Of a stretch of DNA of 64,000 bases, positions 16,126-24,830 are shown one piece after another. The DNA comes from Hoeflea sp. YIM 152468 (lineage in GTDB: Bacteria; Pseudomonadota; Alphaproteobacteria; Rhizobiales; Rhizobiaceae): assembly GCF_029210485.1 (NCBI RefSeq), contig NZ_JARGET010000005.1, forward strand, positions 1-64,000, read 5' to 3'. The notes beneath the pieces were generated by a model that ran no database searches, was not told the origin of the DNA, and saw nothing but the letters and a program-made list of their open reading frames with translations. The translations under genes were made by a program, and so were the position numbers. Position 1 is the stretch's first letter. Each line of letters begins with the position of its first letter.

Positions 16126-16320
16126 ATGCAAATCATCGAGATTGATGGCGTCAACGTCATCTTACACGGCTCGGAGAAAATGAGCTCGGGTGATGTATTG
16201 GATCTCGCAAAATGGCTCAATGCCGATGGCAATAATGCAGAAGAGGAAGTTGAAAAGGTCCGCGAAATACTGCGCTATCTCGCAAACAAAATGGCGCAAG
16301 GCCACATTACCATCCGATAG
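16126..16320 (+). CDS. Small prophage protein, unknown function
   Basis: 64 residues, GAAGGAGG upstream. Acidic and helical (VLDLAKWLNADGNNAEEEVE). No family recognised. Confidence 0.55.
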   Translation: MQIIEIDGVNVILHGSEKMSSGDVLDLAKWLNADGNNAEEEVEKVREILRYLANKMAQGHITIR

Positions 16321-16360
16321 GCTACCTTCTCAAGGTGACGAATACTTCAAGGAGCCAGCC

Positions 16361-16498
16361 ATGACCGCCGCAATTTCTATCATGGCAGTTATCTCAGCGT
16401 TTCTGGCCTACCGCAGCGGCCAATGGTGGGCGTGGCTTGCGGCTGCGGCGCTTAATGCCGGCGCGGCCTACGTGACGTGGGGTGTGGGGTGGGCCTGA
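16361..16498 (+). CDS. Small membrane protein, last gene of the cassette
   Basis: 45 residues, CAAGGAGCC before the ATG. Nearly all hydrophobic (AISIMAVISAFLAYRSG, WWAWLAAAALNAGAAYV), two short membrane helices. It lies next to the lysis cassette but on the opposite strand. Function unknown. Confidence 0.55.
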   Translation: MTAAISIMAVISAFLAYRSGQWWAWLAAAALNAGAAYVTWGVGWA

Positions 16499-16512
16499 CC
16501 CCCAGAACGCAA

Positions 16513-16554
16513 AAAAGAGCCCCATGATCCGGCGGGACCACGGGGCTCTTCATT
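16513..16554. terminator. Bidirectional terminator between convergent operons
   Basis: AAGAGCCCC (16515-16523) pairs with GGGGCTCTT (16542-16550), flanked by A-rich and T-rich tracts. It separates the rightward cassette from the leftward late operon, whose last gene ends at 16673. Confidence 0.8.
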
Positions 16555-16672
16555 TTGATACAGAGTCCAAGCCAGGCAGATTGCAGCCACCCTGGCTTGG
16601 TCACACTTCCCGCAACCTACGCGGGGCCGGGCTGCCCCGGCGGGCAAACGCCGCGGATTGCGGCGAATCTGT

Positions 16673-17068
16673 TCAAGGCGGCGGGCGGCCGGTCCAATAG
16701 GTGTAGACGCCGACGAACCACCCGGCCGATGCCAGCACCCACCCGCCGACACGCAACAACGCATGGCCGAGTGTTCCTAAACCTTCGGCCTGATGGGTCA
16801 ATTTCGTCACACCATCGGTGACATCCTTCATATCGCGGACCTCGCCGCTTAGGGCCTCCACCCTTCCGTTCATTGTCGCCACACTGGTTTCAAGATGGGC
16901 CTGTCTGAGGGTCACATCATCAAGTCGTTTATGGACTTTGTCTCGGCTCGCGGCTGACGCCCTTTCCGACTCCTTCATATCTTCACGCATCCCACCGAAT
17001 TGATCGCCAAGGTTTTCGACCTTGTTGAGCAAGGTGCCCAGCAGCCGATCTATACTTTGATCGCTCAT
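16673..17068 (-). CDS. Coiled-coil protein with C-terminal membrane helix (DUF1515-like)
   Basis: 131 residues. A long heptad-type helix (about 5-90, LLNKVENLGDQFGGMRED and KRLDDVTLRQAHLETSVATM) is followed by one membrane helix (VGGWVLASAGWFVGVYTYW). Small phage proteins of this shape lie in or beside lysis cassettes. It is the last gene of the late operon. A holin accessory or membrane-anchored lysis regulator is possible, but not shown. Confidence 0.7.
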   Translation of the reverse strand: MSDQSIDRLLGTLLNKVENLGDQFGGMREDMKESERASAASRDKVHKRLDDVTLRQAHLETSVATMNGRVEALSGEVRDMKDVTDGVTKLTHQAEGLGTLGHALLRVGGWVLASAGWFVGVYTYWTGRPPP

Positions 17069-17151
17069 GTCAGCACCACCCGCGCCAGCAGAATGACCAT
17101 GGCAATACCGGTCAGGTAGAGCGTGATTTCTCCGGGGTTCGCATTCACCAT
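17065..17151 (-). CDS. 28-residue membrane peptide in the lysis cassette
   Basis: ORF encoding 28 residues, mostly one hydrophobic helix (ITLYLTGIAMVILLARVVL), with GGGGTAA before the ATG and a stop overlapping the next ATG (ATGA). Its position among lysis genes suggests a small holin or antiholin, but its size makes the call tentative. Confidence 0.45.
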   Translation of the reverse strand: MVNANPGEITLYLTGIAMVILLARVVLT

Positions 17152-17253
17152 TGCTTTACCCCTGCCTTGATAATCCTCGTCTCAGCCATGTCGGCCTCCG
17201 TTTAGGTCGGCTTGGTCAGGGTCGGCCCGAGGTCGCATCTCAGGCCGGCCCGC

Positions 17254-17508
17254 TTAGTGTTGGCGGATCTCCGCCCCGTGCCGGGCGCATTCGGCCCTGG
17301 TCCACACCGAGGCCGCACAGATGCCGGTCACCGTCCGGTTGATCTTGTGCTGGTCATCAGCCGTGGCGCCCTTCGTCCCGATCAGGTCAGTCCCGACCAC
17401 GTTACGGAGTCCGCTGACATTTGCCGGCGCCGAAGTCCCACACGCGGCCAGCACCAACGCAATCATCATAACCAAGCCGGGCGATATCAGCACTTTGAGC
17501 CGCTTCAT
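17254..17508 (-). CDS. Rz1-like outer-membrane spanin lipoprotein
   Basis: 84 residues from the ATG at 17508. Lipoprotein signal peptide with lipobox LVLAAC at about residues 18-23, then a short periplasmic chain with four further cysteines or polar residues. Its reading frame starts inside the preceding Rz-like gene (17402-17626), the classical overlapping Rz/Rz1 arrangement. The spanin complex fuses inner and outer membranes in the last step of lysis. Confidence 0.75.
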   Translation of the reverse strand: MKRLKVLISPGLVMMIALVLAACGTSAPANVSGLRNVVGTDLIGTKGATADDQHKINRTVTGICAASVWTRAECARHGAEIRQH

Positions 17509-17626
17509 TGTTCTGCCTTTCAATCTTGTTTCTGAGAGATTGCGCCCCGTCGGCGCGAAGCATCTGGATCACGGCCAGAACAGCGAGGCCGATGGCCACA
17601 TATCTTGCAACGGTCCACCAGATCAT
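17402..17626 (-). CDS. Rz-like inner-membrane spanin
   Basis: 74 residues, N-terminal membrane anchor (MIWWTVARYVAIGLAVLAVI) then a helical periplasmic part (LRNKIERQNNEAAQSADIA) ending with a Cys-containing tail. Start overlaps the lysozyme stop (ATGA). Shorter than lambda Rz. Together with the overlapping lipoprotein it probably forms the spanin pair. Confidence 0.7.
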   Translation of the reverse strand: MIWWTVARYVAIGLAVLAVIQMLRADGAQSLRNKIERQNNEAAQSADIARLGYDDCVGAGRVWDFGAGKCQRTP

Positions 17627-18309
17627 TTGCCGGCCCTCCGCTTGCGAAGGAAGACCAGCCCGCCCACAGTGCCCGCCAGCGCGAGGAAGATGGCAAGGCC
17701 CAGCACTGTGCCCGGAGAGCCGTCATGCTCGTTCTTGGCCGCCTCTGGCGATTTGGCGGCCGGTTTAACCTGCGGCGCTGCCTTTGGAGTTGTGACGGCC
17801 GGCATATCGAGCCCGGCAAGACAGATCTCCAGCTCGCCAATGCGGTTGGCGTCCCCCATCTCGCGCCGCAGCTTGAGACCCCTGACCACCTTGCCGCCGG
17901 CGCGGTTGAACCAGGTCATGGCCTGGCACGATTGCTCAAGGTCTCCCGCGATCGCAAGCCGGGCGGCCGTCGATTTGCAAACCGCACCCGGCCCGACATT
18001 GTAGGTCAGGCTCAATATCGCCACCTGCCAGCCGAGCGGATAGCCGTCAAAGCCGGGAATGCATTTGGTCAGCGGCTGGCGGTAATCCTTCTCCAGCGTG
18101 GCCTGCAGCATCTCTGCGCATTGCTTGTCGGTGTAGCGATCGCCCTTTTTCACGCCCTTGGTCTCGCCGGTGCAGACCGTCCAGACCCTGCCGAGACTGT
18201 CCCAATAAGCGAGGTTTTTTGTGCCTTCCCAGGGCTGCATGAACACAGCCGTGAGCGCGATGACACCGGCAGCGCCACCGGCAAGAAGTGATTTTGCGCG
18301 TTTACTCAT
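17623..18309 (-). CDS. Phage lysozyme (GH24) with N- and C-terminal membrane segments
   Basis: 228 residues from the ATG at 18309 overlapping the holin stop. The N-terminal weakly hydrophobic segment (SLLAGGAAGVIALTAVFM) resembles a signal-arrest-release anchor. The catalytic block follows at once: WEGTKNLAYWDSLGRVW then T, giving the lysozyme Glu-x8-Asp-Thr triad. Domain core to about residue 165 includes AILSLTYNVGPGAVC and RAGGKVVRGLKLRRE. Unusually, a Pro/Ala linker leads to a C-terminal membrane helix (TVLGLAIFLALAGTVGGLVF) with a basic end. The enzyme cleaves the glycan backbone of peptidoglycan. Confidence 0.88.
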   Translation of the reverse strand: MSKRAKSLLAGGAAGVIALTAVFMQPWEGTKNLAYWDSLGRVWTVCTGETKGVKKGDRYTDKQCAEMLQATLEKDYRQPLTKCIPGFDGYPLGWQVAILSLTYNVGPGAVCKSTAARLAIAGDLEQSCQAMTWFNRAGGKVVRGLKLRREMGDANRIGELEICLAGLDMPAVTTPKAAPQVKPAAKSPEAAKNEHDGSPGTVLGLAIFLALAGTVGGLVFLRKRRAGK

Positions 18310-18520
18310 CGTCATCATCCTTTTGAGCAATCAGCCGGGCGGCGAAGGCCGCAGCAGTGGTGAGCGCGGAGAGCGCGGCGAAAACACCGGGCGCGATCTC
18401 CAACAGGCCATCAAGAAACGGAAGCGCCACTTCCGCGCCGGAGAGAACGGCAGCCAGGATCATCAGCCGGACCGACCAGGCCCGCCGCAGCACCCGCCGC
18501 CAGTCAGGAAGCAACGTCAT
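18302..18520 (-). CDS. Putative holin
   Basis: 72 residues, two hydrophobic segments (VRLMILAAVLSGAEVALPFL, GVFAALSALTTAAAFAARLI) and an acidic C-terminus (KDDDDE). Its size, topology and place immediately before the lysozyme fit a phage holin that controls lysis timing. It starts within the stop of the tail-fibre gene. Confidence 0.7.
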   Translation of the reverse strand: MTLLPDWRRVLRRAWSVRLMILAAVLSGAEVALPFLDGLLEIAPGVFAALSALTTAAAFAARLIAQKDDDDE

Positions 18521-20277
18521 GTATCGATCTCTTCAACAGTCAGCACCATCGCCCGCACACCACCGAAGGTGCGGCCTGCCGCCGTCCCGTTGAAGTAAAT
18601 GTCACCAGCACTTGAGCGACCCATGCGGATTGAAATCGTGACCGCAGATGTCGTTCCGGCAACATACTCATGTTCAATGATGAGCTGCCTGGGCTCTCCA
18701 GCAGCTCCCCACACCGTATCCGCCACAATGGCGTTGACCCCGCCGTTGAAGACCGAAGCTGTGATCGAGGCCGAACTGGCGGGCGGGGTGTTTCCGTTGA
18801 GAATCGCCTTGATCCGCAGCTTGTTGGTTGATTTCGTCGGCGTGATCGTAGCTGAAAGAACCTGAAACCCTTCGGAGCTTTTCGGAATAGTGTCGTCGAG
18901 CGGGATGATCTCTGTGCGGGCCACATAGGCGGTGTAGATGTCGCGCACGACCTGGACTGTGTTGACGCCTCCTGAGGCTACATTACCTTCCGCATCAACC
19001 TTAAGAACGCCAGCACCTCCCGCGCCCGCTACGCCCTCAAAACGGACATCTTCGGTTGTGTGCAGTTGAGCTTCTGGCGAAGCCGTTCCAATCCCAAAGT
19101 GCGCACCACTTGCTGTGGCGACTCTCGTGCCGCCACGGAAAAGCGAGAGGCTGCCATTATCCTCCCGGTAAAGGCCCGTGTTTTCGCCAATGGGCTTAAT
19201 CAGATAGCCCGCGGCGGCTGGGCGCGTGAACGCACCTTCCACGTTCAGATCCCCGGTGACCGTACCCCCCGACTTGCCGAGCCTTTCGTCAAGCGCCGAC
19301 TGCAACCCCGTTACCGTGCCAATGGCTTGAGAGCCGGTATGGTTCGCCCGATCGAAGACATCCTTTGCGATTGCCTGCGGGTCGTATGTCGCAACAACCA
19401 TGTCTCCAAATCCGTCGCCATCCGCACCTGGTGTGCCCCGCTCGCCAGCCAGGTTGATCGTCCAGTCACCCCGCGTCCCGGCCCCGCCCACAAGATCGAC
19501 AGACATCTCCAGCGTGACGCCCGAATAGGCCGTGACAACGCCTTCCATCCATCTCGACCCGTCCGCATCCGACGATGCCCGGAGCCGCGCACCGACGCCC
19601 CAGCCTCGATCAGCCTCTGTGACGGTAAATGTCTTGCTGCCAGAGCCGATTGCAAGGCTGGTGGCGCTGGTGCCGACAACGTCCGACGACCCCGGCGCGC
19701 CGGCGGCGCCATCAACACCATCAACACCGTCGGCGCCATCAACACCGTTAACACCATCAACACCGTCAACACCATCGACCCCCGCCGGGCCAGCCGGGCC
19801 GCGGATCTCCACACCGCCGGTCCATGTGCCCGGTGTTGCGCTTGACCTGACATAGAGGACAGGCCCGCCGGTTCCCGATGCCGGCAACAGCGCGAACTTG
19901 AACCCCTCCGCCTCATCGTCAAACGCATCGCGATCGGCAAGCGCGGTCCCGAAGGCGTCATAATCGAAAAAGAACTGGCTTTCGAGCTTGTCGACCAGAT
20001 CGGCCAGCTTGTCCTGGGCATTGACCAGACGGGCCGCTGATGCGGTTGACCTGACAATGATATAGGCCACCTCCGAGACAGTTGACCCGGCCCAGTCTTG
20101 CTCCAGCGTGGCGGCGGTGTCGCTTTCCACGCTGGCGATAACGCCGATCACCCCATCAACAATCAAAATACCGCCCGCACAGGCCCTGACGCTGAACAGC
20201 GTCATGTCTCCGGTCACGGTCTTGCTCCCGGCCGTGAGGCTGATCACGCCGGTTTTTTCAGTCGTATAAGCTGTCAT
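18517..20277 (-). CDS. Tail fibre protein with collagen-like repeats
   Basis: 586 residues. N-terminal part (about 1-145) contains TEKTGVISLTAGSKTVTGDM, typical of the virion-attached end of fibres. Residues about 158-198 are Gly-X-Y collagen-like triplets (GPAGPAGVDGVDG and GADGVDGVDGAAGAPG). The middle has another GTPGADGDG element and SALDERLGKSGGTVTGDLN; the C-terminal half is beta-rich with VRAMVLTVEEID at the end. Collagen-like stretches trimerise phage fibres. Likely a host-recognition or side-fibre protein; last structural gene before lysis. Confidence 0.82.
   Translation of the reverse strand: MTAYTTEKTGVISLTAGSKTVTGDMTLFSVRACAGGILIVDGVIGVIASVESDTAATLEQDWAGSTVSEVAYIIVRSTASAARLVNAQDKLADLVDKLESQFFFDYDAFGTALADRDAFDDEAEGFKFALLPASGTGGPVLYVRSSATPGTWTGGVEIRGPAGPAGVDGVDGVDGVNGVDGADGVDGVDGAAGAPGSSDVVGTSATSLAIGSGSKTFTVTEADRGWGVGARLRASSDADGSRWMEGVVTAYSGVTLEMSVDLVGGAGTRGDWTINLAGERGTPGADGDGFGDMVVATYDPQAIAKDVFDRANHTGSQAIGTVTGLQSALDERLGKSGGTVTGDLNVEGAFTRPAAAGYLIKPIGENTGLYREDNGSLSLFRGGTRVATASGAHFGIGTASPEAQLHTTEDVRFEGVAGAGGAGVLKVDAEGNVASGGVNTVQVVRDIYTAYVARTEIIPLDDTIPKSSEGFQVLSATITPTKSTNKLRIKAILNGNTPPASSASITASVFNGGVNAIVADTVWGAAGEPRQLIIEHEYVAGTTSAVTISIRMGRSSAGDIYFNGTAAGRTFGGVRAMVLTVEEIDT
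19691..19803. repeat. 9-bp-periodic repeat encoding collagen-like triplets
   Basis: The plus strand shows alternating CAACACCAT, CAACACCGT and GCGCCATC units encoding VDG, NGV and ADG triplets on the minus strand. Such tracts can change length by slippage. Confidence 0.75.
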
Positions 20278-20327
20278 GGCAGTCCCTGTTAGGTGATGAT
20301 CAGAGAGGTGGCGGGCGGGCGGCAGGA

Positions 20328-21938
20328 CTATGTCGGGATGCCAAAGATGTAGTAGCGGATGCCGACCGTCGGGTAGGTGTCGTCAACAAAGGCCGTTTCG
20401 CCCGATTCTATAATTCGACCTCTGAACGCATGAAACACAGCCTGGGTATTGCTGTTCAACGTGCAGTAGACTGTATCCCCCCCCAAGCGCTCGAACTCGC
20501 TTCCGGGACTGAACGGGCCTATACGTTTGCGAACAACAGGCGAGCACGCGATGTAAGGCGGCGATGCCCCTCCCCCGCGAACAACGGACATTTTTATGAA
20601 GGGGAACAGGTTGCCCGGATTGGCGAAGTTCACTGTGAAAGACTGGTAGCCCGCAAAGGGGTTGGCGTTATACACGCTCAAAACATCGAGATAGCCCTCA
20701 TCCAAAATAGGAATACTGGGCCAACGGCTGTCGATAACGATGTCAGCCAGCGCAGGCGGCTCCGCAGACCCTGGGCGTAAAATCTGGAAGACGGTGTCGC
20801 CATCTACGTCAATCTGCCGGAACACCTTGTTCGACCCTGTTGTGGGCGGTGCATCATCTGCGGCGATGATCATATATCGAATGTGATAAGTGGTGGCTGT
20901 GTCGTTATAAAAGACAACCTTGGAGCCGCTGATTTTGTACTCAAAATTCCACGTGTCATCGATGTATAGGCTCGGCGGAAACGGGAATGATATCGCAGAC
21001 CCGGAATACATCGCTTGCTCTACGACAACCGTGTCATTCAATGCGATTCCACACTCGACAACATGCGTGGTTCCACCGGCAATCGCCACATCCCCGGCAG
21101 CTATAACCTTGCCCGGACGTTTGTCAGCGGAGAATACCAGCTTGTCGAAAGTGGCAGTGTCAACATTGTGACCCTGACGTGCAATCTTGAACTGCGTGGG
21201 GCTTATGGTTATGGCCTTGACCCCCGACGTTCCGGGGATTTTGGCAGCGTCTTCCAGCGGTGTGTTGTCGGCTGGCAAATTCCACAGAACCTGTGCGGCG
21301 CTCCTGCTCAATTTTGAAACGACATTTCTCAGAATGTAGCCGCCGCCTTCGTAATTGAGCCAATGCAGCCTCTCTGCGCCTGTGACCGATGCGTTATCCG
21401 GGAGTGTGTGGTAGCCGCCACCAGCGGGCACAACAAAGGCAGACTGGGGCGAAACGGGCATTGAACCGGTGGATGCTGTCAGCACGTAACCGCCACCAGG
21501 AATCGACAGGCCTGCAACGGTTCTGATATTCGCGTATCTGCCGTTCGATGTGTTTTTTGTGCAGTCTGAAAGCAGCGGGCAACCATACCTCAGATTGTCA
21601 AAATACCGTGTGCTGTACAAAGTCTCCCCAACCACACCCCCGGATACTCGGATTGTTGCCTTCTTATAATTTGTGCCATTCGACCCCGGCGGCGACATAT
21701 AAAGATAGCCGGTATTCGGACTTAGCGGATAGACAACAGGCGCGCCGTACTCGGCACCGGGAGTGCCGGTTTCCCTTGTGACAACAGCACCAATAGCTGC
21801 ATTCCCCGCATCATTGCTGTTGTAGGAAAACTTGCTTCGCTGGCTGTCAGGCGTCGAGTAAGGGTCGTCAGCACTGTCCCGCGTGATTTTCAAAGCAGGA
21901 ATCCCATTGCTATCAATACCAATGAACAGTCTGGACAT
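20328..21938 (-). CDS. Structural tail protein, probably tip or fibre
   Basis: 536 residues, beta-rich and low in charge, with no cysteine-rich or enzymatic motif. It starts MSRLFIGIDSNGIPALKITR and repeats short Gly/aromatic strands (GNAAIGAVVTRETGTPGAEY, IRYMIIAADDAPPTTGSNKV). It sits between the large host-specificity protein (ATG overlapping its stop) and the collagen-like fibre. By position it is a tail-tip or receptor-binding component. No family recognised with certainty. Confidence 0.65.
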   Translation of the reverse strand: MSRLFIGIDSNGIPALKITRDSADDPYSTPDSQRSKFSYNSNDAGNAAIGAVVTRETGTPGAEYGAPVVYPLSPNTGYLYMSPPGSNGTNYKKATIRVSGGVVGETLYSTRYFDNLRYGCPLLSDCTKNTSNGRYANIRTVAGLSIPGGGYVLTASTGSMPVSPQSAFVVPAGGGYHTLPDNASVTGAERLHWLNYEGGGYILRNVVSKLSRSAAQVLWNLPADNTPLEDAAKIPGTSGVKAITISPTQFKIARQGHNVDTATFDKLVFSADKRPGKVIAAGDVAIAGGTTHVVECGIALNDTVVVEQAMYSGSAISFPFPPSLYIDDTWNFEYKISGSKVVFYNDTATTYHIRYMIIAADDAPPTTGSNKVFRQIDVDGDTVFQILRPGSAEPPALADIVIDSRWPSIPILDEGYLDVLSVYNANPFAGYQSFTVNFANPGNLFPFIKMSVVRGGGASPPYIACSPVVRKRIGPFSPGSEFERLGGDTVYCTLNSNTQAVFHAFRGRIIESGETAFVDDTYPTVGIRYYIFGIPT

Positions 21939-24400
21939 CAGGAGAAAACTTCTATTGACGCAAAGGAATCCGACCCCTTCAGCACCAGTTTCCCGTTCGC
22001 ACTGGAAAGCTGATCGAAAACAAGCGATCCAACCCTGATGTTCTGCAACAACAGATCCGCCCCGGACGTCCCGAACACTGCAATCGGCGTCCCATCGGGC
22101 TTGAGGATGTTGAACTGGTCATTGAAAAATGACCACGAAGCTTTTGTTGGCGTGATATCAAGAACAGCACCAGCCTCCCGGTAAACCCCACCCGCTTCGG
22201 CGCGCCCGTACATCGAAAGCCGGGTCAGAGATCCCCCCGTACCTGCCGATGCCTCGATCTTGAACAAGCCCGATGCGGTGGCGTCGTCGGCCTTGGCCCC
22301 GACAGCGGTTAGCGAACTGGCGAGAGCTTCGTCACCGTCAATGCGGGCCTGGGTTTCGGTCTCGACGAAAGCTGCGAATTCACCCTTTGACCGCCGGATG
22401 ATGTTGCGATCCAGAAACCGTTCGGCAGTGTCGGCCGAGGCGTTGCCGGCCGACAGATCCAGCTTGCTTTCCAGATCATCCACCTGCTCGCGAAGCCGCT
22501 CAAACAGGCCGTAGACATCATCACGTGCCTGGCGAAGCCCGACCGTCACATCACTGGATGGCGGGTTGGTGGTCGTCACCTCTTTCCAGGCGGCCGGAAC
22601 AACCGGGCGCGCCGGGTCGGTGCGGAGAATGTGGCGCGCCTCATAGGTGGTGTTGCGCACGACGGCTTCACTCAGGATCGCAATCGTCATGTCGCGGCCA
22701 ACGATCTTCTCGAACACATTGGCCGGGTCTGCCTTGACACGCCATTGCAGCACCGCGCCCGAGACCGTCGGATCGGTCGGCGCGGTCCACGATGCCCGGA
22801 TGATCGGATAGGCCTGGCTGTCCGACCCCACCCCGGTTGCCGCCGTGACAGTGAAATCCTGCAGCTCATTGGCATAGACCGGGGTGGCGGGCCCAAGCGG
22901 GATGGGCGGCACGGTAATGCCGACGCCGGCATAGATATCACCGGACCTCTCCTGCAACGACAGCACCACATTGCGCGGCCCGTCATCACTGTCAGCCATG
23001 ATCTGCATGTCGGTGACCATGAAGGTTCGCGAGCCGTAGCGCGCAGAATTCCAGGTGATCCAGTCGGCTACCTCCAGCACCTGCCAGCGGGGCCGCACAG
23101 TCAGGCTCGCGGTCGCCTCGAACCGGTTTTCCGAATAGTAGATCGCGGCGAGCTGCCCGGCCTGCTTCGGATAGGGAACCGTGTCGAAATTGATGGCGAC
23201 ATCCCGTGTGCGGCGGTCGATTGCGACAGTGCCGGCGTCCCGCGCTGTAGCGTAGCTGGTCGACGACCACAGATTGTCCGGATTCGGAAACGTGCCAGAA
23301 ACCGAATTGACCAGCTCATCCATGGCCCGGCGGCGCTGGAAAGAAACCGGCTGCCCGACGACCAGGTCGTCATCCGTCAATGTGGCCACAACCGACTGAT
23401 CGGTGCCGACGACAAAATAAATCTCGCCAACGCTTGTGACCAGGATACCGCCGCAGGAGGTCATCACCGCTTCAATATTGTCGCCATGGGCCGCCGTGCA
23501 GTCAAAGCCGATCGAGCAGCGATAGCGCGGCCCACCATCAACAGTCTCGTCACAGATGTTGGCGGCGAGCGTCAACTTCGACAGCGGCAGATCGGACTGG
23601 CTGACCTCCATTCCGCAAAACAGGTCGCCATTGATCGCAAACCCGCGATGATAGGCATAAAACATCAGCGCCGGATTTTCCGAGAATTCCCAGGTGGTGA
23701 CATCGTTCCAGCGATGCGCGCCAGAACCGCCAACGGTCGAATCCTTGCGCCAGTCGTAGAGCGGAGCGCCCTTGGCCTCGAACAGGAATTGAGGCGGTTG
23801 CGTCAGCTTCTCCTGGTCGTATTCCATGGTGACGACCACATAGGAAATACCTGTGCCCTTGTGCGCCGCAGTCCATCTCCCGGACGGATTGGAGCCCGCC
23901 ACCAGCCCCGAGTCTGCTGCCGCCTGCCTGCCGTCATGGTACTTGATCCAGATCTTGCCGGCATGTTCGCCATTGGTGACAACCGCCCCCCTGGTGGCAT
24001 CGACCGCGCCGAGGCTGGCCAGCTCACCATCAATCCACACCTTGTCGAGTGACGTGGTGTAAAAATCCGACAGCACAAAAACCTGTTGCAGCGTTTCATT
24101 GGCGGGGCCATAGGCATTCGGATAGACGAAATGCCCGGCGACAGCGAACCGCCCGCACATCACCTTTCGCGGGACGTTTTCGCCATATTGCAGATCCAGC
24201 TCGACACCGGATACCGGCGCAGCGGGCTTCTTGGCGAAGGCCTTCTGCACCGCCGCAGCGGCCAGATTGAGCCCGATCGACAGCGCGGCCCTGCCGAACA
24301 AACCCAACCCGCCAAGGGCGCCTGTGAGCGGCGCAATGAACGAGCCGACAGCCGTAATCGCTGCGCCGACGACGCCTATGATGGCCGAAAAGATTGGCAT
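21938..24400 (-). CDS. Large tail-tip/host-specificity protein
   Basis: 820 residues. An N-terminal hydrophobic Ala/Gly-rich region (VVGAAITAVGSFIAPLTGAL, RAALSIGLNLAAAAVQKAF) is followed by VELDLQYGENVPRKVMCGRF, a typical start of rhizobial tail-tip proteins related to lambda J and GTA host-specificity proteins. A central phage-tail-3-like region contains SQSDLPLSKLTLAANICDE and WEVLE-type strands, then a fibronectin-like segment (VIRASWTAPTDPTVSGAVLQWR), and a C-terminal DUF1983-like helical/beta part. Probably the central tail fibre that contacts the receptor. Confidence 0.8.
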   Translation of the reverse strand: MPIFSAIIGVVGAAITAVGSFIAPLTGALGGLGLFGRAALSIGLNLAAAAVQKAFAKKPAAPVSGVELDLQYGENVPRKVMCGRFAVAGHFVYPNAYGPANETLQQVFVLSDFYTTSLDKVWIDGELASLGAVDATRGAVVTNGEHAGKIWIKYHDGRQAAADSGLVAGSNPSGRWTAAHKGTGISYVVVTMEYDQEKLTQPPQFLFEAKGAPLYDWRKDSTVGGSGAHRWNDVTTWEFSENPALMFYAYHRGFAINGDLFCGMEVSQSDLPLSKLTLAANICDETVDGGPRYRCSIGFDCTAAHGDNIEAVMTSCGGILVTSVGEIYFVVGTDQSVVATLTDDDLVVGQPVSFQRRRAMDELVNSVSGTFPNPDNLWSSTSYATARDAGTVAIDRRTRDVAINFDTVPYPKQAGQLAAIYYSENRFEATASLTVRPRWQVLEVADWITWNSARYGSRTFMVTDMQIMADSDDGPRNVVLSLQERSGDIYAGVGITVPPIPLGPATPVYANELQDFTVTAATGVGSDSQAYPIIRASWTAPTDPTVSGAVLQWRVKADPANVFEKIVGRDMTIAILSEAVVRNTTYEARHILRTDPARPVVPAAWKEVTTTNPPSSDVTVGLRQARDDVYGLFERLREQVDDLESKLDLSAGNASADTAERFLDRNIIRRSKGEFAAFVETETQARIDGDEALASSLTAVGAKADDATASGLFKIEASAGTGGSLTRLSMYGRAEAGGVYREAGAVLDITPTKASWSFFNDQFNILKPDGTPIAVFGTSGADLLLQNIRVGSLVFDQLSSANGKLVLKGSDSFASIEVFS

Positions 24401-24401
24401 G

Positions 24402-24830
24402 TCAGGTAACCTTGAACGCGCGCGTCATCGCGGTGACCGGGTGGTATTCGAGCACGGATGACCCATCATCGTAGAGTGTCTTGACCGCCAGCCCCAGGGA
24501 GGTGACCACGCCGCAGCTTTCCAGCCCGCCCCGCTCGATCAGGCCGAGATCCCCGCGCTGGGCCATCAAGGCCGGGCACTCCGGCAGATGGGCAGCCAGC
24601 GCCTCGCCAACAGTCGTAAACCCGTGTTTGGCAAACAGCTTGTAGCCGGCCTTCTCGGTCTTGTAGCGGCGAAGCTTCGGAGCCAGCTTCTTGCCCGTCA
24701 CGGCCTCATGGGCTTCGACCGCCAGCATCCAGCAATCCGACACACCCCACTGGCCCGGAAGGTCGCGATGGCGCTCCACGATCGCCTTGAGGCATTTCTC
24801 CCAGCCGTCGATCCTCATGTCTTGCCCCAC
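24402..24830 (-). CDS. DUF6950-like tail protein with NlpC/P60-type Cys motif
   Basis: 142 residues. WGVSDCWMLAVEAHEAVTGK carries the Cys-containing helix typical of NlpC/P60-like peptidases found at tail tips, and GDLGLIERGGLESCGVV holds the following strand. A clear catalytic His is less evident, so it may be an inactive relative. It lies in the usual position between the hub-type protein and the large tip protein, and may help cross the peptidoglycan. Confidence 0.7.
   Translation of the reverse strand: MGQDMRIDGWEKCLKAIVERHRDLPGQWGVSDCWMLAVEAHEAVTGKKLAPKLRRYKTEKAGYKLFAKHGFTTVGEALAAHLPECPALMAQRGDLGLIERGGLESCGVVTSLGLAVKTLYDDGSSVLEYHPVTAMTRAFKVT

Noticed and set aside
19691-19803. CRISPR-like repeat
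   Set aside because: The short 9-bp units encode collagen-type Gly-X-Y triplets in frame; there are no spacers.
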